Below the pieces are notes generated by a model. The model saw only the letters and a program-made list of their open reading frames with translations, was not told the origin of the DNA and ran no database searches. A stretch of 64,000 nucleotides of DNA from Parus major (Eukaryota > Chordata > Aves > Passeriformes > Paridae), in the NCBI RefSeq assembly GCF_001522545.3, contig NC_031799.1, positions 29,631,565 to 29,695,564 of the forward strand. The letters are read 5' to 3'. The number at the start of each line of letters is the position of its first letter. The stretch's first letter is position 1. Below, piece after piece: positions 26,380-37,500 of the stretch. The position numbers were made by a program, and so were the translations under genes.

Positions 26380-27331
26380 AAAAGCTATGAACAACCAGCA
26401 ATCCTAGAAAACAAGAACAGAAACAGATGATTTTACATAATGTCACATGCTTTCATTTTGCTAATTCAATTAACTTTTTATTATTTATTACCTTTTTTGG
26501 TCTGAGTCATTTCTGTAAAGACAGAGCACTAAGGTCTTACTTGGTGAAGCTGCAATCAGTGAGAGATAACACGGTAAGGAAATCCATAACTCCTTAAGTT
26601 TTCATTAAATTATGTTAATATAATGAAACCAGAAAGTATCCTTAGATATATAATTTCTTGTCAACAACACAGAATGAATCCTAACTGGAATGAAGCCAGC
26701 CACTTTGCAGACCATGCCAAGGTGTACAGGGTATCTAACATGTAGCTCTTGCTATTCACCAGCAGGTAATGATAAGTGAAAAAAAAAAGACTGGTATAGT
26801 ACTGGGCTGAGATTAGTAAAATGCTGGATTCAAAAAAAGTCAAATACATAGAAGAAATAGTCTTTCATGTCCTTTAAGGAAAATATCAGTGGTACAGTAA
26901 AGAAGGTGAATGAAACAGCAGATTTCAATAGAAAGTCTGACATGGTCAAACTGAGAAGGAAGGAATGGGATTTCAGTTGCTAATTTATTTTTATCTGCTG
27001 TTCATACTTAAGGATGCTTCCATCACCATGCAGAGGCTGTATAAAAACAAGGTCTCATCCAATCAGTTTTGGATTTCCTTATTTCAGAAATAGAAGTTTC
27101 AATCTAAATATTTTGTAAATAAATTTATCTCAGTTTAACAGAGAACTACCATGAAGGTCAGATGCTTGGCATAAGAAAACAGACATAAAGAATTTCATTC
27201 CCTGTTATTAAATGTTACATTTTCACTTTGTCCATCCAGTGATGTTCCATTTTAATTTTTTTTATTTTTGATAACTGAAAGAGTAGCAAGCAATAAGTTT
27301 AAAACATGTTCTTTTTTTCTCATTTTGTCAG

Positions 27332-27385
27332 AGAAGCATCAAATCACCTGGAAAAGGTTTTCAGTTTATCCAACACAAAAAAGAG
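27332..27385 (+). other. Exon-like segment, upstream partner, unproven
   Basis: A strong acceptor (CTTTTTTTCTCATTTTGTCAG, ending at 27331) precedes 54 open bases reading EKHQITWKRFSVYPTQKR. A GAG|GTGAAA donor follows at 27386. Acceptor and donor are both phase 1, so it would splice in frame onto the segment at 27724 across a 338-bp intron. No family is recognised. Confidence 0.17.
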
Positions 27386-27723
27386 GTGAAATTATTGTAC
27401 AGTTTTACTCTTCTGAAGTTCAAATTCCATTCTCACACCAGGCTGGATGCTGAACTTATTAAGTGTTAAAATTGGACAATAATTATTACAAGCATATTTA
27501 AGAAACTATCTTCTACTAGCAATTGTTAAGACAGCTCAGTGTATGAAACTCACTCCCAATAGAGTTATTGCACAAAGGCAATAAGGCCTTTAGTGAAATG
27601 AATTGAAATACATTGCAGTGGTCTGTTCCATCTGGTTTTGGTATGGTTGCTGTTTATTTTTCTTTTTCTTTTTCTCCTCAAAACTTCTCTTTCCTTTTCC
27701 CAACCTTATAGTCTTCCTTACAG

Positions 27724-27812
27724 TCTTTGAGGGAATTGTAGTTCGAGTCAAGGTCATAGGCTTCAAAAAGGAAATGGAGAAGAGACAAAGACGTGGCGAG
27801 CTTTATGTGTCA
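27724..27812 (+). other. Exon-like segment, 89 bp, unproven
   Basis: A long pyrimidine tract (27657-27720) ends CTTCCTTACAG. It is followed by 89 open bases starting phase 1 and ending phase 0, and by a TCA|GTAAGG donor at 27813. The peptide reads FEGIVVRVKVIGFKKEMEKR and continues with a basic stretch ending LYVS. The alternating hydrophobic/charged pattern looks like a beta-strand followed by a charged loop. I cannot assign a family. Codon usage and composition differ from nearby intron-like DNA. Confidence 0.22.
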
Positions 27813-30735
27813 GTAAGGTCAAACCATTTATGGAAGCAGAGGGGCATGAGCATTTGCAGAACAAAGAGACCAGCGTGGTCTATCACTGACACACCATTGC
27901 ACTGCCAGCAGCGATTCACCTGGTACTCAACTTTAGATTCTTTCTCCCTCCATGTGATTCTCATAGTCTTAACTTTCATTATCTAGATTTACTTCTTTGA
28001 TTTTTTAAAAATTTTAGCAAGGTCTATATAGACTACTTTGATTTTAAAATGTATAGGAATTTTTAAAAGGTCTAGCTCCTTACTTTAACTTAGAAAACTT
28101 TCAGTTTCTCTACTGTCTTAAATCTGTTAATTCTTTTAATGGTCCATAGAGATTGTCCATAGAGATCATATTCATGCTGATATTTATTAACCAGCTTTTG
28201 AATGCCCTTCCCACTTGCCATGTTCATTTCATTAGTAAAACTAAATTTATTGCATGCTTTTCAGTTACACCTTATTCACTAGAACCCCCATTTCCACATC
28301 ACTCTTTTGTTGCAAAACACTAATTCTAAAATAACCAACTTGGTATTCATTAGATCCTGCGGGCTCCTATCTGTGCCAAAGTGCCCTCATTTTTTTCCTC
28401 TATTAAGTTCCTTGTTACATCCCTTTATACATAGTACAAATACAGTGTATTTTATTTGTAAGTCCCTAATTATTCATGTGTATTCTCACATATGAGCCTG
28501 TGTATTGTTCTGTAGATTCTGAAACAGTAATTGAATCAATTATAGTGAGTCTCTTGTTCAGTTATTCTGTGATATGACTCACCAAAACAAAGAGAGGAGT
28601 AAGGAGCAGAGAAAACATAAATCTGGGCAGTTCTGAACTAAAAACATAAAGTCCTTTAAGACACCTAGGACTATTATTAGTAACAGAAGCACATATAGCT
28701 ACTAATTACAAACAGATGGTTCTCTCTGCACCATGACAGGCAAACAGTGAATTATAACAGTATTTGAAGTCCAAGCAAGTCCAAGACAGCTGTAAAACAC
28801 TGTTGTGACTGTTTTTAGGTCTCTGTTTTTTCATATGGATCTTATTGCTTTAGTTGCCCAGTAAAAAAGAAAAAGCAGCACAATTGAGTCAGTTGACTTC
28901 ACCTAACAGAGCACTATTGCTTTCTTGCTCGCAATTTATCTGTTCCCCCTGCAGCAATTTTCATTATGTAACTTTAAAATGCCCCCAGATATTCCCATGG
29001 GGTCCTGGCAAGAAATTCTATAGTACTTTCATCGGTTTTATCTTACAGATATGTATGGAGTATGACCAAGAAGACTAATGATTTTAGCGAGCCAGATCCC
29101 AAGACTGTTCTTCCCTGTTCTGTTCTCACTATTCTTCAGAATAGGCCCTGGGCCAGACTCTGACTGGCATTGCTACCAAAGAAGAGAAAAAGATTGTAAT
29201 GGTATTCTCTTCCTGCACGGTCCCTCCCACGAGGGTCAGACAGAATTGCAGATCCTGTGTTAGGCAAGATCTGGAGCATGAGCTCAATTCTACAGTACCT
29301 AGAATGGGAAGTTAAATTAAGGACACAAAACCAGGGCATTACCCTTTTGTTCACTTAATAGTTTGTCCATTTGGGTATCAAATTCAGCTGGAGAAAATGT
29401 CATGCTATGTATGTATCTACAGTGCTCACTCCAACAGTGTGCTGGTTCCGGTGACAGCCCTTAGCCATCATAAAGACCCCACCTAAATGACCCCTTGTAT
29501 TCCTCTTTGCTGCTCTCTAGTCACAATTCTTATCTGTCTATTCAACACCCTTGAGAGTGGAGCATTTTTTTTATTTGCTGCATGGAGGGATGTAATCCTT
29601 AAGTGATTTTGTGAAAAATGATTAATGTTGTGCGAATGCAGAAAAGTGCTGCTTCTTGTAAGTGCAGGTAGAAGAGGAAAATTACCTGTGGGTACAATGA
29701 ATTCTACTACTATTTGTGGGTTCAGCCAGAAGCAAGTGGTCTATTACCATACTGATGGAGTCACCAGAATTTTAGGAAAAGGTACTAAGGAAAATTGTTA
29801 AAAGTAAACTAACATCAACTCTAGAATTCCATATCTTTTATTTCTTTGTGCATTTTAGGAGGAGGTGGGTTGGTTTTCTTAATGTTGGGGGGTGTTGGTT
29901 TTTCAATTATTGTTATTATTCAGTTCTTCATTTAGTGCAATTTATCATAAAAAATAAAGAAATTATCCAATTGAGAATTCCAGTATTCGTCCATGTAATT
30001 AGTCTGTTTACTTCCCTGCTCAAGGGAAAATGAAAGATAGAATCACAGATCTGGTGTTCTGTCTCTGTTACAAAAATATCTGGCATAGAAACATTGATGC
30101 AGGATAAACAGATGGAAAATTTAATTCACCTAGCATCTCCTGCCACTGGAAGCTAGAATGCCTGACTCTCACAAATAGCTTATTTAAGGGAGAAAAGTTA
30201 TGTTCTGCTTGGTGCACTTCCTAGAGGGGCATCCACTAAAGGGTATGAGCTAATAGGAGATAAAGGTGCTTCCAATCCCAGTAGGAAAAAGACAAAATTC
30301 TTAGATTGCTTTCTGAGAGCAAACAATAAGAGCAATACAGCATACACAATTATTCAGGTGCAGTCTACAAAAGAAAATCTGGTGAACTAGCCAGAATCTT
30401 CCAGCATTTTTTTTTCTTTATTTTTATTTCAGTACTCTCTTTGCCTTCTCTCAATTTTCTGTTTTCCTCTGGTTTTTTACTGTTAAAAACTGAAGCAAGT
30501 TCTTTATCTCCAGTACTACCTCCAGAAGAGAGCTGACTGCAGGCTTCTGAGACATTGTTCTAGGACAATTAAAAGAGAAACTGACTGAGAAGACTTTTTT
30601 CCTTTATTTAATAAACAAAATTGATTTCCAAGCATTTTTGTTTGACCGTGGTGGACCACTGGTGTTACAGAATTTGAAGGAGAAATCAATTTTCTGATTT
30701 TCTGAAGTGACTGTTCTGATTATGACAACCACAGA
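27813..30735. other. Unique DNA, no gene supported
   Basis: Contains a 13-bp-period duplication at 28142-28166. An acceptor-like tract (ACTATTCTTCAG, ending near 29142) precedes a short open frame without a good donor. No transposon recognised. Confidence 0.5.
28142..28166. repeat. 12-bp direct duplication
   Basis: GTCCATAGAGAT at 28142-28153 and again at 28155-28166, one base apart. Confidence 0.85.
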
Positions 30736-30809
30736 TTTTCTTGTTGTTCTTGTTTTTCTTGTTCTTGTTGTTCTTGTTGTTCTTGTTCTTGTTCTTTTTC
30801 TTCTTGTTC

Positions 30810-30845
<36 letters not shown>

Positions 30846-30875
30846 TTCTTCTTCTTCTTCTTCTTCTTCTTTTCT
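30736..30875. repeat. Compound (TTG)n/(TTC)n triplet microsatellite
   Basis: About 140 bp of TTC, TTG and CTTGTT triplet mixtures, ending in a pure (TTC)n run at about 30846-30872. The pure run is a homopyrimidine/homopurine tract of the type that can form triplex DNA. Both strands have long artificial frames (arginine/threonine-rich on the minus strand) that are not genes. Likely length-polymorphic. Confidence 0.92.
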
Positions 30876-33027
30876 GCTTATGATGTGTTTGAAATACATA
30901 GATTCTGAAGCAGATAAAGATCAACACTTGCATCTGTCTTCTTCCTTTCTAACACAAATATCTCTTGTCTGTATTTACTATTGCTAGCATTTTTAAGTAT
31001 ATGGAGTTAAAACTCTTCAATATATGTCCTTCTCCCCAACCAAATTGGATAGAAGCTTTTAACTGTCACTGCTCTCACAGAAGACAGAGTATCATTTGCT
31101 TATAATCACAGTAAAAAAACCCATATCTGAGCTGCCTTGTTTAGTCAGTATTTCTTGAAGATTGCACCAGGTCTATTCATGCAGATAGATTAACAGTTTT
31201 TCAAATATTTATTAAAGTGTTCCCCTCTTTTGATATTTCCAAGAGATAATTACTGCACCTTTAACCATAACCATTTGCATTGCAAAGTAGGAAAGGAGCT
31301 TGTCTGAATAATATCTTTTAAGTCCTTGATTTAGTTCTGCATAAACTGATTTTTATACAGAGAACACAAATTGTTGCCACTTCATCAATGCCTCATTTTT
31401 CTCTTAACAATGAACCAGCAGTGATTAATTTCTGAAGACCAGTAAACAAAAACATAGCCTTGAAAGTGATTAAAGCTTAGCTGTAAAATATGTGCATGCA
31501 CATACTAACAAATGACTGTTATTATAAAGTCAAGCAGTGCTTCAAAAAGGAACATTCAAATGGAAGGGAGTATGCAACAACAGCAGAAACTGTGCAGTGC
31601 CATAGGGGTTCTTACAGATTATCATTAATACCAAGTACACATGAGTATCATCTATTGAGAAGAATCTTCTTTGGATTGACATTGAGAAGTAACTATTGGA
31701 ATAAATTAATTTTTGATGAATTTGGTACAACTCTGCAATCATATTGCATGAATGTTGCATGTATTTTTGTACCTGGGTTCCATTAAAGTAAATACATTAG
31801 CTTAAGTAACCACAATGACCCTTACTTTTGTAAACTACAATCCTAAAAAGACAGGGCTTGTAAGGTTTTGTGTACCTCTTGGTTCCCAATCTGAACCAAA
31901 TATTTTGAGGTGTAGTATTGTGAATTTCAGTAGTATCTGTGGTATTTGATAGAATGTTATGATTAGGATAATAAAAATATTTGTTTAAAATATATAAAAT
32001 AGCTTCTATATTATTTCAGATCTAATTTTCCAGTATTGAACCAAAACTATATAAGATATAGTGTTTGTGAACACAACATCCCCTTTGATTTTATACTGTC
32101 ATGAACAATTTGGATTTGAAGGATTAAGAACCTGAAGAGTATGAAGATGCAAAGAGAAAAGAATGCTGAAGACACTTATGAATAAATACTTGAGTCCCAA
32201 TGGCAGTATTCTGTACAAGCACAAGTTGTTCTGAGAGAAATAATGAAGCGTAGAAACAGCCTAGCTCGAAAAACATAAAGCTGTGTTATCTTTTGTCATT
32301 TGAAAAGACCACATTTAAAGACCACTTTGGTCTTAACAAGCTCATGCATAGGTTATATAAAATGTTGTTATGAAAAATTAATAGGATTTAGCAAATTGTG
32401 AATTCAACAAGTCTAGCCAAAAATAAATTCTTTTGATTTTTGCTACCAGTGATCTACACTCTCATGGAATATAAAATAAATTAAGAATATATAAGAAAAA
32501 TTTTGCTTAAACAAATCAGTGAAGATAAGCAGGCAACAACAGGGAAAAAAAATTCACCTCTTATTGCAATAATTCCATATTTTGTTTTCTTGATTAGACA
32601 GTTTTGACACTGAAAAATTAGATGCTCATTTCTTAACTGTCAGGCTTGTTATTTTAAAGTAGTTTTAGGAAGGAGGTATTTTCTAGTGATGTATGTGTAA
32701 AAACATGGAATTTGATCTAAAATAAAATTAAAAAACAGAGAAAAATACTATTACATTTGGGCTTTCATTCCAATTTCATCATTTTCATTATTAAAGAAAA
32801 ACATGATTACTTGAGAATTTTTCACAAATTTGGGATGATTGCAGACGATTTAGAATCTTTTGAGGAATCTTGCTATTCAGGCAGATATTCAAGCGAAGAG
32901 TGATGCTTTTTAATTATACTTACATATCTATAAAAATCAGTATCAGGGTTCAAAACAAAGAGTCACTTTTAGAACAGATCAGGAGAAAAGACAATATAGG
33001 AAAGCTTCAAAAATGTTTGATTACCTT
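30876..33027. other. Unique AT-rich DNA, no gene seen
   Basis: No repeat family or exon-like segment recognised. Confidence 0.5.
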
Positions 33028-33170
33028 TTCTGAAAAAAACCAAACAAAAACAAACAAAAATAAAAACCAAAAAAGGAATTTAAAAAATTCCTTTTATCAA
33101 AATAATCTACCCAGACCCTTAAATTTTTGGTGGTTTTTTTTGCTGTTGTTTTATTTTGTTTAATTTTTTG
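33028..33170. repeat. A/C-rich then T/G-rich low-complexity pair
   Basis: 33028-33080 is A-rich with CAAA units (CCAAACAAAAACAAACAAAA). 33120-33170 is T-rich with GTTTT units. The two are loosely complementary and could fold back on each other. Confidence 0.7.
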
Positions 33171-34319
33171 CATTCTGAGAGTGTTATTGCTTTCCAGTGG
33201 TCTGTTCTAGAAAGTAGTGATTAAATTAAATGAATTCATGATGGAACGCCAAAGCAACTGTGCATCAGTCCTAAACTTCATGCAGAAGAATAAGTCTCCA
33301 ATTACACGTATGACTATGTTGTTCAGAATTTTTAGAATTGTAAGATCTCAGACAGCATTCACAGTACTTAGCAACACAGCTGCTCAGGCACAATACACCC
33401 ACTCACATATTCTACAGAACACATTTATTTTTTTATTTCCCCCCTCCCAAATTGCCCTCTTTAATTTGTTCTAAGAAGTAATTAGTTTCAATTAGTCATC
33501 ATGAGACTTGTTTCCATAGTTTAAGTCAAAGACTAAAAACTCCAAAGCCATAAGGAATGTATAGAAATGAATTATTGAATATTTTGTATCAGTTCCAGTG
33601 TAATAGGGTTGAACATTCTAGGTTGAAATACAGCAACTGAGATTTGGCTTTCTTGTAGAAGTGCATTGCTTGAACATCAGGCAGGCTATTACTTTTTTCC
33701 ATAGGGAATGAATTGTTTTCTCTAGTCAAAGATTCAATAAAGAACTCCCTCAGGCTATCTATGGCATGCTTGGAAGGAGCTATGAGCTGTATTAGGAAGA
33801 AAAAAAAAAATAATTTGGAAGTGACACAAATTCAGGAGAATTCTGAGTAACGTAATATTTAATTCACTTAATGATGTAAAGGTTGCTTCCTTCGTAATGT
33901 TCATCCAAATTATAAGTTAAAGAGTAGTCTGCTATGCCCCAGTAAGAGATGAGGACCATCCTGATAGTGAATTCATGTCTTCACTGAGACTGTCATAGAG
34001 GTTTTTGCTTTCTGCTAATCTTCAATATTTCTACAATCTCACAGGTTTCTCAGGGGACTGGTTTGCTATATTTTGACTCCTGCATCCCTACATTTTTCCA
34101 GAGTAGTGTGAGACTATTTTGATTTTTGTATAATCAGTAGGAATAAATTAATAACCCTAAATTTCCTCAATAGTTTTGGTCATTCAGGAATTACTTTACC
34201 TATGAATTCCCAAAAGTCTTCATGCCACAGAAACAATCTCCTAACAGCTATTATGGAAAGGAGCAAAGTCTGACCAAATCCCAGGTTTGGGTACAATGTC
34301 TAGCTTTGTAGATAGAAAA
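33171..34319. other. Unique DNA, no gene seen
   Basis: An A-run lies at 33801-33811. No exon, RNA or transposon recognised. Confidence 0.5.
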
Positions 34320-34750
34320 TACAACCACATTGCCTCGATTCTGCTTCAGGGTTTGTCATCAAAGTGAAAGTAACTCCCAGCTCCAAGACAAATGTCCTTT
34401 CCCTAATAGATTTGATTTGTGTACCCACAAATCTCCCTGTTGTTGGGAAAACCACATACGTTTCTCAGGAAAAGACAGTAAAATCGCTCTGCATGTTCCA
34501 TCGGCAAATGGTGATCCATCTCACTAGCACGATTGCACAGTAATGTTCAGTCTGCACCCTAATGAGTTCCAGATCAATGTCTGTGACATCCCTGTTTCAA
34601 TATTGGTGAGTTTGACCCTGGAACTGCTGCTTATTTACACTGTCTTAAGTGATGCCACTCTCATAGGACTGGCAACAATCAATATTTCATCAGCAAAACC
34701 TTTGGCTTTTTCTGACTGGTCAGGAAACCCAATGGTTTGTGTATAGAAAA
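34320..34750. other. Complex non-repetitive island
   Basis: Less AT-rich and without simple repeats, compared with the flanking DNA. Both strands carry open frames: + strand 34330-34527 and 34543-34746, minus strand 34635-34892, the last ending in a coding-like FPDQSEKAKGFADEILIVAS stretch. A GTGAGT donor-like site lies at 34605. It could be a conserved noncoding element, an exon or an old pseudogene; none can be chosen from sequence alone. Confidence 0.25.
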
Positions 34751-36479
34751 TATGGGGTTTTTTAATTATCTTCATGATTTGATACCTTCTATTTTGATCT
34801 ATGCAACATAAGGCAACTATAATTTCAACTGTCCAGATCTTAATGCCTAATCTACAAGAGTTATGAGCACTGCAAATATTGCAAGATATCAAGTAGAACC
34901 AGAGTTATCTAAGGCACTTCATGCTGAAAGAATAAAGTGAAACATAAATAAATAAATAAATGAATAATCTAAAAATATTTTAGGAAAAAGTCAAGTAAAT
35001 TAGGAAGCATTCAAATACATATATGCACACTTGTTCAAATATCAACACATAAAACCTAAAGATAAAATACAAATCTCAGTAGATTTACACATGTAAAGTA
35101 CTCCTGCCTCAATTCAGCCCTGCTTTTGATTTACTGTAAAAATTGGGTTTTGGTTTTAATTTTGGAACATATAAGTCAGTACAGTGAGAACTGTGACTTT
35201 TTTTTTTTTATATTACCTAAAAAATCTGGGTTTTTCATTAACTTCTTTATGGGTTTCATGTTGAGAACTACTTAGTCCTTGGCAGTAATATCAAAAAAAC
35301 ATTTTCAGATTTAGGGTTATGATTATGGAGCAAATGTATCAATGCCATGATTACTCAAACATCTAGAAGTTAATCATTCATTATATAGATGTTATCCATT
35401 GATTGCAAGTTCTGGCAGATTTCAGAATATTTTCACTATTGTGAAAAATTCTTTAATTATTTACTTGAAAGAACTTAAACTAGTGCAAGAGCTTTTTTCT
35501 AAGGTTTGAGGAGAAATTATTTATTGCAATTATTCAGTACATATGCTGTGGTTTTAGAACTATGTAGTTTAATTACAAATAAGCAAAGACGAAGACGGTA
35601 ATGAAACCTTTAAGTATAATAAATATGAAAAAATAAGGTGCATCTATTTGAGGGATGACTTTTAGAGACCAAAAATATTTTTTTATGTTTTTTTTTGGGA
35701 CACCAATAACTAAATGCATGACTAAAGTGAATTGTTTTAAAAAGAAGACTGTATTTGCGGAAGATTATCTGTGCTCCTTTTTCTTTTTAACTATAAGATA
35801 AAGTATTTAGTTTATATTATTTCATTTTTGGGTATAAAACAATTTGCATTCTTTATTTAAAATTATAATCCCAAACAATCAGTGTTGAAACAATTAGTAA
35901 AATGCAGTGAAAACTTCTGCATCTGCCAGGATGGATTTTTCACAAACTTTAAAACAGTAAGATAAAAGTTCATGCTTTCAGTTTCTCATTCACTGAAACA
36001 ATTAAAATTTAAATACTTTTTCAGGCAAGAAAAAAAATAAAAGTCAAAAAATTATCACTCTTTCCCAAACCAGATTTTGACATTTATGTGAGATGGTCCT
36101 AGGTGTTGCATCTTTCTTTAAATTACACAGGTTGTTCTAACAGCTATTACTGGATAATCACAACTGTTTATCTGTTAAACATAGAAGAAAAGTGAGAAAA
36201 GGGGCTGTGAGAAATGTGTACTCCTAAAGGAGCTTTTCTGACCAATATGAGGAACAAAAAACAATGGAAAGGATTATTTCACACACCAGTAATGGCAACA
36301 TACAGGGTGTAGGAAGGCATGGAGAAACAATCCTGTAGTAAGAAGCAGTACAGCAAATGCCAAACCAAAGTAAAACATTTATTCTATGGTGAGAAAGACA
36401 TGCACAAAATAAATTTGTTATCCTTAAAATATGGATAAAATACTTAGACGATCACAGAGACAGATTCCAAACAATTATT
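34751..36479. other. Unique AT-rich DNA with (AAAT)n
   Basis: Contains the (AAAT)n repeat at 34944-34967 and T-runs at 35201-35210 and 35685-35697. No gene recognised. Confidence 0.5.
34944..34967. repeat. (AAAT)n microsatellite
   Basis: About five AAAT units with one substitution near the end. Confidence 0.85.
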
Positions 36480-36740
36480 TTTAATGAAAAATATTGTAGG
36501 CTGTTGTCTGAGAAAGTAATGAGAAAAAGAGTGAAGTTAACATCTATTAGGTTTAATTGATAATTTGCAATTACTGAAAGGATAAGCCATGTGAAATCAT
36601 TTGAAACAGCAGCAATGTATGTTAAAGAGTTGTGATTGTATCCTGCTGGAGTAAACTAGCTTAAAATGTGAAACTTTAATCAAGATCCCTTGGTAAAGAA
36701 GGCCACTCCCTATGCATGCATTTTGTGGAAGACAAGTCAA
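36480..36740. other. CNE-like complex sequence
   Basis: A stretch without simple repeats containing several homeodomain-type cores close together (TTTAATTGATAATTTGCAATTA near 36552, TTTAATCAAG near 36677) and a palindromic ATGCATGCAT at 36713-36722. Dense AT-core sites in complex sequence are typical of conserved developmental enhancers. Conservation cannot be seen from one genome. Confidence 0.2.
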
Positions 36741-37089
36741 TAGAATAGAGCATGTGCTACTGAGAGCAAGGAAGCATTCAGCAGTATAACGTTAATGTTT
36801 TCTCTTCTGTTTCAACAAGTAACACCTGAAGGCAGCTGCAAGTCTCCCTTCTATACATAATGAAAACTATTTTCCTTTCCCATAGGTAATTGAACAAGAC
36901 AATAATTGAAGTAAAATGGATAGCTTTAATTCCTTATCTTTAAAGTAGAGCTCTGGTATTCAGTAACACGATTTATACAGGTATCTCCCTATAGCTTCAA
37001 TGAGGATAAGAAGTGAAATATATAAACCATTCAAGTGAATCCAGGAAGAACACCTAGATATTGTATTAACAGTGTATAACATCTAACAT
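36741..37089. other. Unique DNA, nothing recognised
   Basis: Flanks the LTR that follows. No gene or repeat identified. Confidence 0.5.
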
Positions 37090-37500
37090 TGTGACATCCT
37101 GTCATCCCACACCCTCCCTGATCAGTATCAGCAGCATAGACAGATGGCCAACACAGCTCTCCTGACACTCGGTCCGCAGAGTGACATTGTCAACAGAGAC
37201 AAGATGCTGCCTACATTGCTCAAGTAAGGTACAAACAAGTCACACTGCTTTTGGTAGAGCCAAGAGGATGCACAATTCCTACCTGTATTCAAGAAATTTT
37301 TGCATGATTGACTGTTGGTGTCAAACGACCCCAGACATCGAGTATCCCTGTCAGTCCACCAGAGCCATGGCATCACTTACTATCCCTTTTCCTGTCATTG
37401 ATTGCTGTAGGGGTGCATTGCTGCTCATCTTTCTTACTGCCTCAATAAATGTTTGGTTTTCAACACATTGTCAGACTCTATTACTGTTCAGACCACACAT
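37090..37500 (+). mobile_element. Probable solo LTR of an endogenous retrovirus
   Basis: A GC-richer block starts TGTGACATCC and ends near ACCACACA (37499). It has a polyadenylation signal AATAAA at 37444-37449 about 50 bases before the 3' end, which is the layout of a retroviral LTR (U3, AATAAA, short R-U5). Its complex body contrasts with the AT-rich surroundings. No primer-binding site or retroviral coding sequence follows, so it is a solo LTR if real. No convincing target-site duplication is visible, and the 5' end could instead be the TGT at 37070. Confidence 0.62.

Larger units (their letters stand above)
21923..27331. other. Unique AT-rich DNA, no gene seen
   Basis: Holds small simple repeats listed separately and a GC-richer patch around 24420-24830. 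No transposon is recognised. Several open frames on both strands have random composition. Confidence 0.5.

Noticed and set aside
29078..29263. 61-residue + strand frame after an ATTCTTCAG acceptor
   Set aside because: No good donor, and the opposite strand is equally open.
30040..30060. AGAATCACAG similar to a CR1 terminus
   Set aside because: The following sequence shows no CR1 similarity, so it is a chance decamer match.
30604..30933. 109-residue minus-strand arginine/threonine-rich frame
   Set aside because: It is the triplet microsatellite read in frame.
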